Assembly: GCA_937892025.1 (NCBI GenBank)
Contig: CALAVA010000374.1
Coordinates: forward strand, 1-8,870
DNA: 8,870 bases
Direction: 5' to 3'
From: an uncultured Bacteroidales bacterium
GTDB taxonomy: Bacteria > Bacteroidota > Bacteroidia > Bacteroidales > WCHB1-69
Each line of letters opens with the position of its first letter. The stretch's first letter is position 1. Positions 1 to 7,378 of this stretch are shown here, piece by piece. The translations under genes and the position numbers were made by a program. The notes under the pieces are model-generated. The model saw nothing but the letters and a program-made list of their open reading frames with translations, searched no databases and was not told the DNA's origin.

Positions 1-4
1 TAAA

Positions 5-463
5 ATGGTAAAAACTAATAATTTTAAATTTATGGTTGTAAAAATTATCAATCATTCAAATAATGCCTTGCCTGCATATGAAACGATAGCCTCAGCCGGT
101 ATGGATATTCGTGCAAATTTGCAAGAGTCTATCACCTTGCGTCCCTTGCAACGGTTGCTTGTGCCTACAGGCTTGCATATTGCGTTGCCACAAGGGTTTG
201 AGGCACAAATTCGCCCCCGTAGTGGCTTGGCTGCAAAATATGGAATTACCGTACTCAATACACCCGGCACTATAGATGCCGACTACAGAGGAGAAATAAA
301 AGTAATTTTAATCAATTTGTCCGATTCTGATTTTACTATCAATCATGGTGATAGAATTGCCCAAATGATTATTGCCAAACATGAAACTATTACGTGGGAA
401 TCGGTGGAAATATTAGATGAAACAGAGAGAGGCGAAGGAGGTTTTGGGCATACAGGCAAATAA
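5..463 (+). CDS. dut: deoxyuridine 5'-triphosphate nucleotidohydrolase (dUTPase)
   Basis: Cytoplasmic trimeric dUTPase that hydrolyses dUTP to dUMP and pyrophosphate, keeping uracil out of DNA and supplying the dTMP precursor. All five family motifs are visible in order: AGMDIRA (residues 31-37), PRSGLAAKYG (71-80), GTIDADYRGE (88-97, with the presumed catalytic Asp91), RIAQMIIAK (117-125) and the glycine-rich C-terminal arm RGEGGFGHTG (142-151) that closes over the substrate. At 152 residues it is close to the usual 140-150. Two starts are possible. Met1 gives a TAA-A-ATG junction with a possible upstream stop at bases 1-3, resembling the tight stop/start junctions elsewhere in the window. 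Met10 (base 32) fits better with how family members usually begin, just before the VKIIN strand. I keep the longer form with reservations. The next gene begins 2 bases after the stop, so the two are surely cotranscribed. Identity is very secure; only the start is uncertain. Confidence 0.96.
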   Translation: MVKTNNFKFMVVKIINHSNNALPAYETIASAGMDIRANLQESITLRPLQRLLVPTGLHIALPQGFEAQIRPRSGLAAKYGITVLNTPGTIDADYRGEIKVILINLSDSDFTINHGDRIAQMIIAKHETITWESVEILDETERGEGGFGHTGK

Positions 464-465
464 TT

Positions 466-2151
466 ATGAAAAAAAAATATCTCATCTTCGTTCTTTGTAT
501 AGTGGTATTGCCATGTGCCTTTGCCCAAAAATCAAAAAAAAACAAAAAAACATCATCTAAAATAGAACTATTTGTCTCACAAGAACAATATAGACAACAA
601 TCTAACTCATTGATAGATGCAGTTGTCTTAAAAAATGCAGGCAAATACACCGAGGCTGCACAACAACTACAAGAACTTTTGGCAACAAATCCCTCTTACG
701 ACATTGCACATTGGGAATATGCCAAACTATTGCTTATGCAAAATAAACTCACACCTGCCATTGAAGAGTTGAATATAGCACTTTCGCTTTGTGATACCAA
801 TCGGTGGATAAAAGTAACACTTGCAGAGGCTTACGATATGAACCAACAATATGGACAATCTGAAAAATTGTGGCAAAGTTTGGCTATAAAATATCCAGAA
901 AATCAAGAGTATATATATAAGTATGCCCTCGCTCTTATTTACCAAAATAAAATAAAGGAAGCCATTGATGCATATAATATGATAGAAGCACAAATCGGTG
1001 TAAATGAGGATATTGTCATTGCGAAACGCAATATATGGCTACAATTGAAGAAACCAGAAAATGCGGTTAAAGAAATGAACAAGCTATTGGAAACCTCTCC
1101 TACCGACATACGCTATCCACTGGATATTGCAGATATTTATATTTCCAATAAGATGGAAGAAAAAGCCATACCTTATCTACAAAAGGCAAGTGAAATAGAC
1201 CCCATGAATCCACACATCAATATCTGTCTGTATAATTATAATGTAGAAAACAAACATTACGACACCGCATATAAGTATCTAAAAAGAGCATTTGCCGCTC
1301 CTGAATTAAACATTGACGAAAAAATAAAAATATTATTGTCGTTTTTTGGGAAAAACCTACAAACAGATATGGCTTACAATCTGTTAGATTCATTAGTAAA
1401 AGCACATCCTGAAGAACCTAAAGCATGGGCTATCTATGCGGATTTTCTCAATCAAGATAATCAATTTAGACGAGCCAAAGAAGCTTTTGAACATGTGTTG
1501 CTTTTGGACAACAGCAAATATCCTATTTGGGAACAATATTTGCCAATACTATTGACTTTGCAAGAATTTGATTTGGCTGTTACACAATCTGCTGAAGCCC
1601 AATCTTTGTTCCCGATGCAAGCATTGCCCTACTTGACACAAGGAATGGCTTATCTTGCCTTAGAGCAAGCCCAAGAGGCTGAAAACACTTTAACGGAAGG
1701 ATTAAATTATGCTTCAGGAAACGTGCTTGTGGCTACCTTTCATTTTACACTCGCACAAGCCTGCATGAAGCAAAAGAAAGACAAGGAAACAATTGCACAT
1801 TTTGATGCGGCCTTGGAAAAAAATCCGCAAAATAGTATGATATTGAATGAATATGCCTATTATTTGGCCGAACAAAACGAAAACTTGAACTATGCCTTGC
1901 AATTATCTGAAAAATCATTGAAAATAACTACTAATACTGCCTATTTAGATACTTATGCGTGGATTTTGTTCAAACAAGGCAATTCTACACAAGCTAAAAT
2001 ATGGTTGGAAAAAGCATTAAAATCAGGAGGAGAATCTGATGTGGATATTATAGACCACTATTGCCAAATTTTAGAACAATTAGGCGAAATGGAATTGTAT
2101 AATCAATATAAAAACAAATTGCTTGAACTACAAAATCATATCAATCAATGA
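466..2151 (+). CDS. exported tetratricopeptide repeat protein
   Basis: A 561-residue protein built almost entirely of helical TPR-like repeats, a scaffold for protein-protein contacts; no catalytic motif is visible. An N-terminal signal peptide (basic MKKK, hydrophobic core, cleavage probably after AFA at residue 20) is followed by a very basic KSKKNKK stretch, so the mature protein should be periplasmic or bound to the envelope. Repeats are visible from about residue 45 onward, with recurring A-x-x-Y/L and NP turn features. The C-terminal block (about 450-530) has the pattern NP...NEYAYYLAE...AYLDTYAWILFKQGN (YLDTYAW at 493-499), known from large TPR proteins of Bacteroidota. A TPR gene directly after dut is a familiar arrangement in that phylum; I recall DUF4292 and M23 peptidase genes following it in Bacteroides, but they are absent here. 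Its stop overlaps the next start (ATGA), suggesting translational coupling. The exact role is unknown. Confidence 0.9.
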   Translation: MKKKYLIFVLCIVVLPCAFAQKSKKNKKTSSKIELFVSQEQYRQQSNSLIDAVVLKNAGKYTEAAQQLQELLATNPSYDIAHWEYAKLLLMQNKLTPAIEELNIALSLCDTNRWIKVTLAEAYDMNQQYGQSEKLWQSLAIKYPENQEYIYKYALALIYQNKIKEAIDAYNMIEAQIGVNEDIVIAKRNIWLQLKKPENAVKEMNKLLETSPTDIRYPLDIADIYISNKMEEKAIPYLQKASEIDPMNPHINICLYNYNVENKHYDTAYKYLKRAFAAPELNIDEKIKILLSFFGKNLQTDMAYNLLDSLVKAHPEEPKAWAIYADFLNQDNQFRRAKEAFEHVLLLDNSKYPIWEQYLPILLTLQEFDLAVTQSAEAQSLFPMQALPYLTQGMAYLALEQAQEAENTLTEGLNYASGNVLVATFHFTLAQACMKQKKDKETIAHFDAALEKNPQNSMILNEYAYYLAEQNENLNYALQLSEKSLKITTNTAYLDTYAWILFKQGNSTQAKIWLEKALKSGGESDVDIIDHYCQILEQLGEMELYNQYKNKLLELQNHINQ

Positions 2152-2441
2152 AATACAATAATGAATATGATATGAGAGATGTGGCAGGCTTGTTTTGGAA
2201 AAGTAACCAAACATTGCAAAAAAAATACCTACACAAACGTATAAATATCTTGTGGAACAATTGTGTAGGAGAAACTATTGCCAAATATACGCAAAAAGTA
2301 ATGTTAAAAGACAACGTTTTGACCATATATATTACCAATCCTATTATCAAAAATGAATTATTGCTCAATAGAAGCAAAGTAATGACCTTGTTGAATGAAC
2401 AAATTGGAACCCCTATTGTTCAACAACTACAAATACTATAA
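2148..2441 (+). CDS. DUF721 / DciA-like small protein
   Basis: A 97-residue protein matching the DUF721 family, whose best-studied relative is DciA, the ancestral loader of the replicative helicase DnaB. Visible family features are the W-x4-G core (Trp36, Gly41) followed by IAKYT (44-48), a beta-hairpin LKDNVLTIYITNP (53-65), then NELLLNR (69-75) and a helix ending NEQIG. The KH-like fold binds nucleic acid in DciA; that function here is inferred from the family. There is no signal peptide, so it is cytoplasmic, unlike the TPR protein it overlaps. The start at the ATGA overlap is preferred over Met9 because related short Bacteroidota proteins begin a comparable distance before the W-x4-G core. 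Length is typical for this phylum, where the long C-terminal extension of proteobacterial DciA is missing. Family call is good; exact orthology to DciA is less sure. Confidence 0.85.
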   Translation: MKYNNEYDMRDVAGLFWKSNQTLQKKYLHKRINILWNNCVGETIAKYTQKVMLKDNVLTIYITNPIIKNELLLNRSKVMTLLNEQIGTPIVQQLQIL

Positions 2442-2471
2442 TTTTTTTCTTATATATAAAGATTTTTATGT

Positions 2472-2479
2472 TATCTTTG
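2472..2479 (+). promoter_or_regulatory. predicted promoter -7 element for tig-clpP-clpX
   Basis: TATCTTTG fits the Bacteroidota primary sigma -7 consensus TAnnTTTG exactly. It lies 42 bases before the tig start, giving an expected leader of roughly 35 nucleotides that is almost pure A/T and has no Shine-Dalgarno sequence. No convincing -33 TTG is present; the upstream stretch is T-rich. No hairpin precedes it after the DUF721 stop, so read-through from the dut operon is also possible. Confidence 0.6.
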
Positions 2480-2521
2480 CAAACTATTTTTTAATATAAA
2501 TAATAAATTATAAAAATTCGT

Positions 2522-3952
2522 ATGAATATTACCAGAGAACAAATTGGAACTTTACACGAACAGATAACTATTACTTTTACCCCAGAAGATTATCGTCTTG
2601 CTGTAGATAAATCTTTGAAAACTTTACAACATAAGATACAAGAACCGGGGTTTCGTCAAGGACATGTCCCAATGGGAATAATCAATAAAAAATATGGGAA
2701 ATCAGTGTTAGTGGATGAATTGTCCAAAATGACAAATGATAAAATGATTAACTTTTTGCAAGAAAATCATATTAACATTTTATTTGAACCTATTGAAAAA
2801 TTGGATACAACAATAGGAGATTTTGACAATCCACAAGATTTTGTCTTTACTTTTGAAATAGGCATTCGTCCTGAATTGTCCATAGATTATGTTAAGGCAA
2901 ACAAAATTGATAATTATAAAATTATTGCAACTGAAGAAGAAATAAATGCAGAAGAGCATAACCTACGTAAACGTTTAGGTAAATTTGCTTCTACAGAAGA
3001 AGTCGCCGCTGAAGATATGCTTTTGACAACTGTTCAACCAGAAGAAGGAGAGGAATTTACGTCTTCATTGGTATTGACTTATGTAAAAGACGATCAAGTG
3101 AAAAAATTTATTGGAAAAAAATTACACGATACCATAAAAATAGACACAACAACTATTTTTAAAAGCGATTATGAACGTTCTACATTCTTGAAAACCAAAG
3201 TAGAAGACTTGGAAAATGCTCCTAAAAAAGTAAGCATAAAAATAGATGCTATACATCACATGGAACCCGCCGAATTAAATGATGAATTCTTTTCTAAAGC
3301 ATTCCCTGACGGTAGCATAAAAGACGAACAAGCCTTGAAAGATAATCTAAAACAACAAATAGAATTACGCTATGTAAACGATGCTAATATTATTTACAGA
3401 AATAAGGTGATGGATTGCTTGCTTGAAAACACTACGATTGATTTGCCCGATAATTTTATTAAAGAATATTTGCTTCGTAATGACAACAAATACAATAAAG
3501 ACAATATTGACGAACAATATGAAAATATTAGAAAATCTATTCTTTTCCAATTATTAGAAGATAAAATTAGTCAAGATTGTCAAATCAATATTGATAGAGA
3601 CGCCGTTGTCAATTATATCAAAGACTATATTCGGATGAGTTATTTCGGTTCTACTACAGAAATGGAAAAAGAACAAGAAGAGCAAATTTTGCGTTTGACC
3701 ACAGAAATGATGAAAAATCAAGAAAATGTGAAAAATGCTTATGAAAACCTATTTATGGAAAAATTAACCGAAGGTTTGAAAAAACAAATAAACCCAAAAT
3801 TAAAAGAAATTGATTATCAGTCGTTTATAAAAGAAATAACCCAAGTTGCAGAAAATGACAATAAACCTCAAAAAACAAAATCTGCAAAAACATCAAAGAA
3901 ACAACAGACCAAAGAATCTACGAATAGTGAACAATTAAGTTTAGATTTGTAA
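2522..3952 (+). CDS. tig: trigger factor, ribosome-associated chaperone
   Basis: Trigger factor docks beside the ribosome exit tunnel and shields nascent chains. The ribosome-binding N-domain (about 1-140) carries the signature GFRQGHVP (43-50), the counterpart of GFRKGKVP in E. coli; the usual basic residue after the second Gly is His48. The middle segment (about 150-245) sits where the FKBP prolyl isomerase domain belongs, but I cannot find the canonical FKBP motifs. It resembles the divergent middle domain of Bacteroidota trigger factors. The helical C-domain (about 249-440) begins with PAELNDEFF, matching the family. The protein ends in a Lys/Thr/Ser/Gln-rich tail (441-476) that is probably disordered. 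At 476 residues it is longer than the roughly 430 of E. coli. An in-frame TAA at 2504 and no other upstream ATG fix the start. The clpP start follows 2 bases after the stop. Identity is supported both by sequence and by the tig-clpP-clpX order. Confidence 0.95.
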   Translation: MNITREQIGTLHEQITITFTPEDYRLAVDKSLKTLQHKIQEPGFRQGHVPMGIINKKYGKSVLVDELSKMTNDKMINFLQENHINILFEPIEKLDTTIGDFDNPQDFVFTFEIGIRPELSIDYVKANKIDNYKIIATEEEINAEEHNLRKRLGKFASTEEVAAEDMLLTTVQPEEGEEFTSSLVLTYVKDDQVKKFIGKKLHDTIKIDTTTIFKSDYERSTFLKTKVEDLENAPKKVSIKIDAIHHMEPAELNDEFFSKAFPDGSIKDEQALKDNLKQQIELRYVNDANIIYRNKVMDCLLENTTIDLPDNFIKEYLLRNDNKYNKDNIDEQYENIRKSILFQLLEDKISQDCQINIDRDAVVNYIKDYIRMSYFGSTTEMEKEQEEQILRLTTEMMKNQENVKNAYENLFMEKLTEGLKKQINPKLKEIDYQSFIKEITQVAENDNKPQKTKSAKTSKKQQTKESTNSEQLSLDL

Positions 3953-3954
3953 TT

Positions 3955-4614
3955 ATGGATGAATTTAGAAAATATGCAATCAAACATGCTGGCATCAATA
4001 GCATGACATTACACAGATATACTTCTGTTGTTAATGAATATATAACTCCAAATATTATAGAAGAGCGTCAATTGAATGCAGTATCTATGGATGTTTTTTC
4101 CCGTTTAATGATGGATAGAATCATTTTTTTAGGAGTTCCTATTTATGACGATGTGGCAAATATCATTCAAGCACAATTGTTATTTTTAGAATCCACAGAT
4201 TCTCAAAAAGATATTCAAATATATATCAATTCACCTGGCGGTTCAGTTTATGCAGGTTTGGGTATTTATGATACGATGCAATATATCAAACCAGAAGTAG
4301 CAACCATTTGCACAGGTATGGCTGCTTCTATGGCTGCTGTTTTGTTGTGTGCAGGTCAAGATGGAAAACGCTCCGCTCTAAAACATGCTCGTGTGATGAT
4401 ACACCAACCTATGGGCGGTGCTTCGGGACAAGCATCTGATATTGAAATAGAAGCCAGAGAAATACAAAAAATTAAAAAGGAGTTGTATGAAATTATTGCC
4501 AATCATAGCCACCAAGATTTTGAAAAAGTGTGGGCTGATAGTGATAGAGACTATTGGATGACCGCAGAAGAAGCAAAAAACTATGGCATGATTGATGAAA
4601 TTTTACAACGATAA
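3955..4614 (+). CDS. clpP: ATP-dependent Clp protease proteolytic subunit
   Basis: Serine peptidase that forms a tetradecameric barrel and degrades substrates unfolded by ClpX (or ClpA/ClpC if present). The catalytic triad is intact: Ser125 in GMAASMAA (121-128), His150 in MIHQPMGG (148-155) and Asp199 in DSDRDYW (195-201). The oxyanion region NSPGGSV (92-98) and the head-domain sequence GQASDIEI (158-165) are also present. The 219-residue length and the N-terminal leader before the conserved EERQLN (36-41) match my recollection of Bacteroidota ClpP, so Met1 is preferred to Met17. The leader is probably trimmed off by self-processing, as in other ClpPs. It is cytoplasmic and sits between tig and clpX with gaps of 2 and 18 bases. 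Nothing is missing or odd. Confidence 0.97.
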   Translation: MDEFRKYAIKHAGINSMTLHRYTSVVNEYITPNIIEERQLNAVSMDVFSRLMMDRIIFLGVPIYDDVANIIQAQLLFLESTDSQKDIQIYINSPGGSVYAGLGIYDTMQYIKPEVATICTGMAASMAAVLLCAGQDGKRSALKHARVMIHQPMGGASGQASDIEIEAREIQKIKKELYEIIANHSHQDFEKVWADSDRDYWMTAEEAKNYGMIDEILQR

Positions 4615-4632
4615 GTCTCCCCTTTTTAGCTA

Positions 4633-5853
4633 ATGGCAAAGAAAGAAAGATATTGCTCCTTTTGTGGTCGTAAAGAAAGTGAAGGCATTTTGTTGATAGA
4701 AGGACTTGAGGCTTGCATTTGCACCAATTGCACAACTAAAGCCAATGAAATTGTACAACATATTGTAAAAGAAGAACAAAATACACAACTACAAAAAGTT
4801 GCAGAATTTCATTTAGAAAAGAAACCCAAAGACATTAAGGCTTTTCTTGACCAATATGTAATTGGACAAGAAGAGGCAAAAAAAGTGCTTGCTGTGGCTG
4901 TCTATAATCATTATAAACGAATTGATTATTATGCCAAAAGAAAAGATAACGAAGTTGAAATTGACAAGTCTAATATTATTTTAATTGGAGAGACAGGAAC
5001 GGGCAAAACACTATTAGCCAAAACGATTGCACAATTGATAGATGTACCTTTTTGCATCGCTGACGCAACAGTTTTTACGCAAGCAGGCTATGTCGGAGAA
5101 GATGTTGAAAGTATTTTGAGTAGATTGTTGCAAGCAGCCGATTATAATGTAGCAAAGGCAGAACGAGGAATTGTTTTTATTGACGAAATTGATAAAGTGG
5201 CCAGAGCCGTTGATAATCCTTCCATAACTAGAGATGTTTCGGGAGAAGGTGTACAACAAGCACTTTTGAAATTATTGGAAGGTAGTATTGTTAATGTGCC
5301 GCCTGAAGGAGGAAGAAAACACCCCGAACAAAAATTTATTCAGGTTGATACAAAAAACATTCTTTTTATTGCAGGTGGAGCTTTTGATGGTATTGAAAGA
5401 AAAATAGCCAATAGGTTGAATACCAGTATTATTGGCTATAAAAAAGAATCTAAAAAAATCAATAAAGAAAATCTTTTGGAGCATGTTTCTGCTCAAGATT
5501 TGAAAACATTTGGCTTGATTCCAGAATTATGTGGACGTTTTCCTGTGATAACACATCTAAATCCACTTGATAAAGACACATTAAAACGGATTCTTTTGCA
5601 ACCAAAAAACGCCCTTTTAAAACAATATACAAAATTATTGCAATTGGATAATATAAGTCTAAAATTTGAAGACGAAGCCGTTGATTATATTGTAGAAAAA
5701 GCCGTTGAACTAAAATTGGGAGCAAGAGGATTGAGGGCTATCATTGAAAAAATAATGACAGATATTATGTTTGAGGCTGAAACTGATACCAATAAACCAA
5801 TTGAAATAACTTTGGATTATGTAACAGAAAAATGTGTACAAGTTTTTGTTTAG
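4633..5853 (+). CDS. clpX: ATP-dependent Clp protease ATP-binding subunit ClpX
   Basis: Hexameric AAA+ unfoldase that recognises tagged proteins and threads them into ClpP. The N-terminal C4 zinc-binding domain has Cys8, Cys11, Cys30 and Cys33. The ATPase core shows Walker A GETGTGKT (119-126), pore-1 loop GYVG (152-155), Walker B IVFIDEIDK (180-188), the pore-2 region RDVSGEGVQQ, the GGRKHP loop, the arginine finger in the GRFP segment, and sensor 2 in GARGLRAI. The ClpP-docking tripeptide appears as IGY rather than the proteobacterial IGF, a conservative change. Length (406) is normal. An in-frame TAG at 4627 fixes the start, and no Shine-Dalgarno sequence is seen in the 18-base gap after clpP. 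A strong terminator follows, so this is the last gene of the operon. I recall recQ after clpX in Bacteroides; it is absent here. Confidence 0.97.
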   Translation: MAKKERYCSFCGRKESEGILLIEGLEACICTNCTTKANEIVQHIVKEEQNTQLQKVAEFHLEKKPKDIKAFLDQYVIGQEEAKKVLAVAVYNHYKRIDYYAKRKDNEVEIDKSNIILIGETGTGKTLLAKTIAQLIDVPFCIADATVFTQAGYVGEDVESILSRLLQAADYNVAKAERGIVFIDEIDKVARAVDNPSITRDVSGEGVQQALLKLLEGSIVNVPPEGGRKHPEQKFIQVDTKNILFIAGGAFDGIERKIANRLNTSIIGYKKESKKINKENLLEHVSAQDLKTFGLIPELCGRFPVITHLNPLDKDTLKRILLQPKNALLKQYTKLLQLDNISLKFEDEAVDYIVEKAVELKLGARGLRAIIEKIMTDIMFEAETDTNKPIEITLDYVTEKCVQVFV

Positions 5854-5879
5854 AAAAAATTAATTTGGTTTATATATAA

Positions 5880-5905
5880 AAAAAAGGAGCAAATGCTCCT
5901 TTTTT
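5880..5905. terminator. bidirectional intrinsic terminator between clpX and the convergent beta-barrel gene
   Basis: An A6 run and GGAGC, a 4-base AAAT loop, then GCTCC and a T6 run form an 11-bp hairpin flanked by A and T tracts. It therefore can work in both directions. It lies 26 bases after the clpX stop and 30 bases from the stop of the convergent minus-strand gene. Confidence 0.9.
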
Positions 5906-5935
5906 ATTTTAAAAAAAGATTAACAACTTTGTTTT

Positions 5936-6859
5936 TTATTTAAAATAATAGTGGATAGAAAGGGACATGCCTAAATTTTCTGTTCCATAGAGCAAATAGG
6001 TACTTCCCGGACTAACCAATTTATTATATTCTACGACCTCACTTCTTGCAGAAGAATAACCTTCGAAAATGGTATAGGTTTGTGGTTGAAAAACAACCAT
6101 AATAGGCGTGAAAGTTACGGCTGCTCCTAAAGACAATCTTGGAACGATAAACCATTCTAAGCCCAAATCACAACTAAGTCCGACACCATGTTCAAAACCA
6201 ATGTTATATCTTTCTAAAGGACGAGCATATTGAAGTCCACCACCGCCTTGAAAATTATTCAGTGAGTCTGTAATCAAAGGCATACAAGTTGGAACTTGGT
6301 TGAAAGCAGTTATCTCATTGCCATAGTCAAATTTGATTTTGCCACCGCCAAAAGCATATAATAGGTTTACCCCACCGACAAAACGCAATTTACGTTCTCC
6401 ACCTGTAAATTCTATACCAACAGAAACTCCACCACTTGCCATATTGAATTTAATGGCATCTGCAACAACATCTTCTGATAAAGGATTGATAAGACGTGCT
6501 TGGTCGTCAGCAACATATTCTTGATAATTGAAATATCCGCCACTGAATCCGACACTACCTTTTACGGCAATAACATTGCTGAGTTTATGTTTTACACGTA
6601 TAGAAGCCATAGGTTCTTGAGCTAATAAAAACATCTGATGAGGCAATGAACCTGTAGAGGCTATGGTATTTCCGACAAATGCATTGTCTTTAAACAAATT
6701 AGTTACTCTAATGCCCGCAATGGGATTGATACTAAAACCAACAGCGGTACTTCCCGCCTCTGGCAAGAAACCTTCAGGTATTGGTTTTTGTTGAGCAAAA
6801 ATAGAGTGATTGAACAACAAAACGATACCTAATATACTATATGTAAATATCTTCTTCAT
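5936..6859 (-). CDS. outer-membrane beta-barrel-like protein, function unknown
   Basis: A 307-residue exported protein that I cannot assign to a characterised family. The signal peptide (MKKIF, hydrophobic core, cleavage probably after IFA at residue 22) leads to a mature start QQKPIPEGFLPEAGSTAVGFSI. The opening PEAGS..VGFSINP resembles the first strand of small Bacteroidota outer-membrane barrel proteins. The rest alternates short amphipathic strands with Gly/Asn-rich turns, for example IAVKGSVGFSGGYF, GGVNLLYAFGGG and RLSLGAAVTFTP. It ends SIHYYFK, an aromatic terminal strand typical of barrels, although the last residue is Lys. An outer-membrane location is inferred. The gene starts 11 bases after the upstream lipoprotein gene, with no promoter or hairpin between them, so the two form one transcript. 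A two-Cys content (PTCMP, LSCDLG) is unremarkable. It could be a porin-like, adhesin-like or assembly protein; the sequence does not decide. Confidence 0.85.
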   Translation of the reverse strand: MKKIFTYSILGIVLLFNHSIFAQQKPIPEGFLPEAGSTAVGFSINPIAGIRVTNLFKDNAFVGNTIASTGSLPHQMFLLAQEPMASIRVKHKLSNVIAVKGSVGFSGGYFNYQEYVADDQARLINPLSEDVVADAIKFNMASGGVSVGIEFTGGERKLRFVGGVNLLYAFGGGKIKFDYGNEITAFNQVPTCMPLITDSLNNFQGGGGLQYARPLERYNIGFEHGVGLSCDLGLEWFIVPRLSLGAAVTFTPIMVVFQPQTYTIFEGYSSARSEVVEYNKLVSPGSTYLLYGTENLGMSLSIHYYFK

Positions 6860-6870
6860 TGTTTTTCTAT

Positions 6871-7326
6871 TTATTGTTTATACAAATAGTTTATTTTTTT
6901 GAAATTCATATAAGCAGAACAACCATTTTGTACACTAAAGGCATCAGCTTTCTCAAAATGTGCATTATAAACTTTTGATGATTCTGAATAATTTTCATCA
7001 AAAGAAACAATTACTGTTCCTGTTGCAGTATCAGCATTAGGAACTGGAATATCAATAGTAAAAAAACCTTTGTTATCTGTCGTTGTAGAATAACGTTTTA
7101 CACCAGTAAAATCATCACCGAAACAACTCATGTTCACATCTACATACACAGGTACATCTGCTGCTATAGCTTCAGTAGCAGAATTTGACATGTAAGTAAC
7201 ATCACCGGTAATAGTTGCCGTGCCAACATTCTCTTCTGTAATAGCCGTAGGCTCAACTTTTTTACATGCTATCAGGGAAATAACAACCCCCATTGCAATA
7301 ATACTCTTAAAAAATAACTTTCTCAT
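6871..7326 (-). CDS. small lipoprotein, function unknown
   Basis: A 151-residue lipoprotein. The signal peptide ends in the lipobox SLIAC, with lipidated Cys21 as the mature first residue, followed by KKVEP. In Bacteroidota, charged residues just after the Cys can direct lipoproteins to the cell surface, but this stretch is only a partial match, so location is open. The mature part looks like one all-beta domain: GTATITGDVTY opens it and STTTDNKGFFTIDIPVP (about 80-96) has the spacing of a carboxypeptidase-regulatory-like or other beta-sandwich repeat. Two non-lipid cysteines, Cys68 and Cys136, could form a disulfide. I do not recognise a named family, though similar lipoproteins beginning with this GTATI-x-G strand are familiar from Bacteroidota genomes. 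An in-frame stop just upstream (7330-7332) fixes the start. It is the first gene of a two-gene unit with the beta-barrel protein, with its own promoter and a nearby inverted repeat. Confidence 0.85.
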   Translation of the reverse strand: MRKLFFKSIIAMGVVISLIACKKVEPTAITEENVGTATITGDVTYMSNSATEAIAADVPVYVDVNMSCFGDDFTGVKRYSTTTDNKGFFTIDIPVPNADTATGTVIVSFDENYSESSKVYNAHFEKADAFSVQNGCSAYMNFKKINYLYKQ

Positions 7327-7364
7327 GTTTTAATTATTTATTTGGTTAATATTATATTTTTATG

Positions 7365-7372
7365 CAAAGGTA
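7365..7372 (-). promoter_or_regulatory. predicted promoter -7 element for the lipoprotein/beta-barrel unit
   Basis: Read on the minus strand this is TACCTTTG followed by CA, an exact match to TAnnTTTG. It lies 38 bases before the lipoprotein start, giving a leader of about 32 nucleotides. There is no good -33 TTG at the expected distance; that position is instead occupied by a perfect inverted repeat, which may mean the promoter needs an activator. Confidence 0.6.
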
Positions 7373-7378
7373 CAACTT

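Noticed and set aside
466..528. Possible lipobox around VVLPC in the TPR signal peptide
   Set aside because: Pro at -1 is not accepted by lipoprotein signal peptidase; cleavage after AFA fits a normal signal peptide better.
390..650. Minus-strand open frame across the dut/TPR junction
   Set aside because: It is antisense to two well-supported genes, its start region is rich in Cys/Phe typical of reverse-read AT-rich coding DNA, and it has no recognisable family features.
2442..2471. T-rich stretch after DUF721 as a terminator
   Set aside because: There is a T run but no GC-containing stem before it, so no intrinsic terminator is supported.
6333..6524. Plus-strand open frame inside the beta-barrel gene
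   Set aside because: Antisense to a supported gene with signal peptide and strand pattern; no promoter or family signature of its own.
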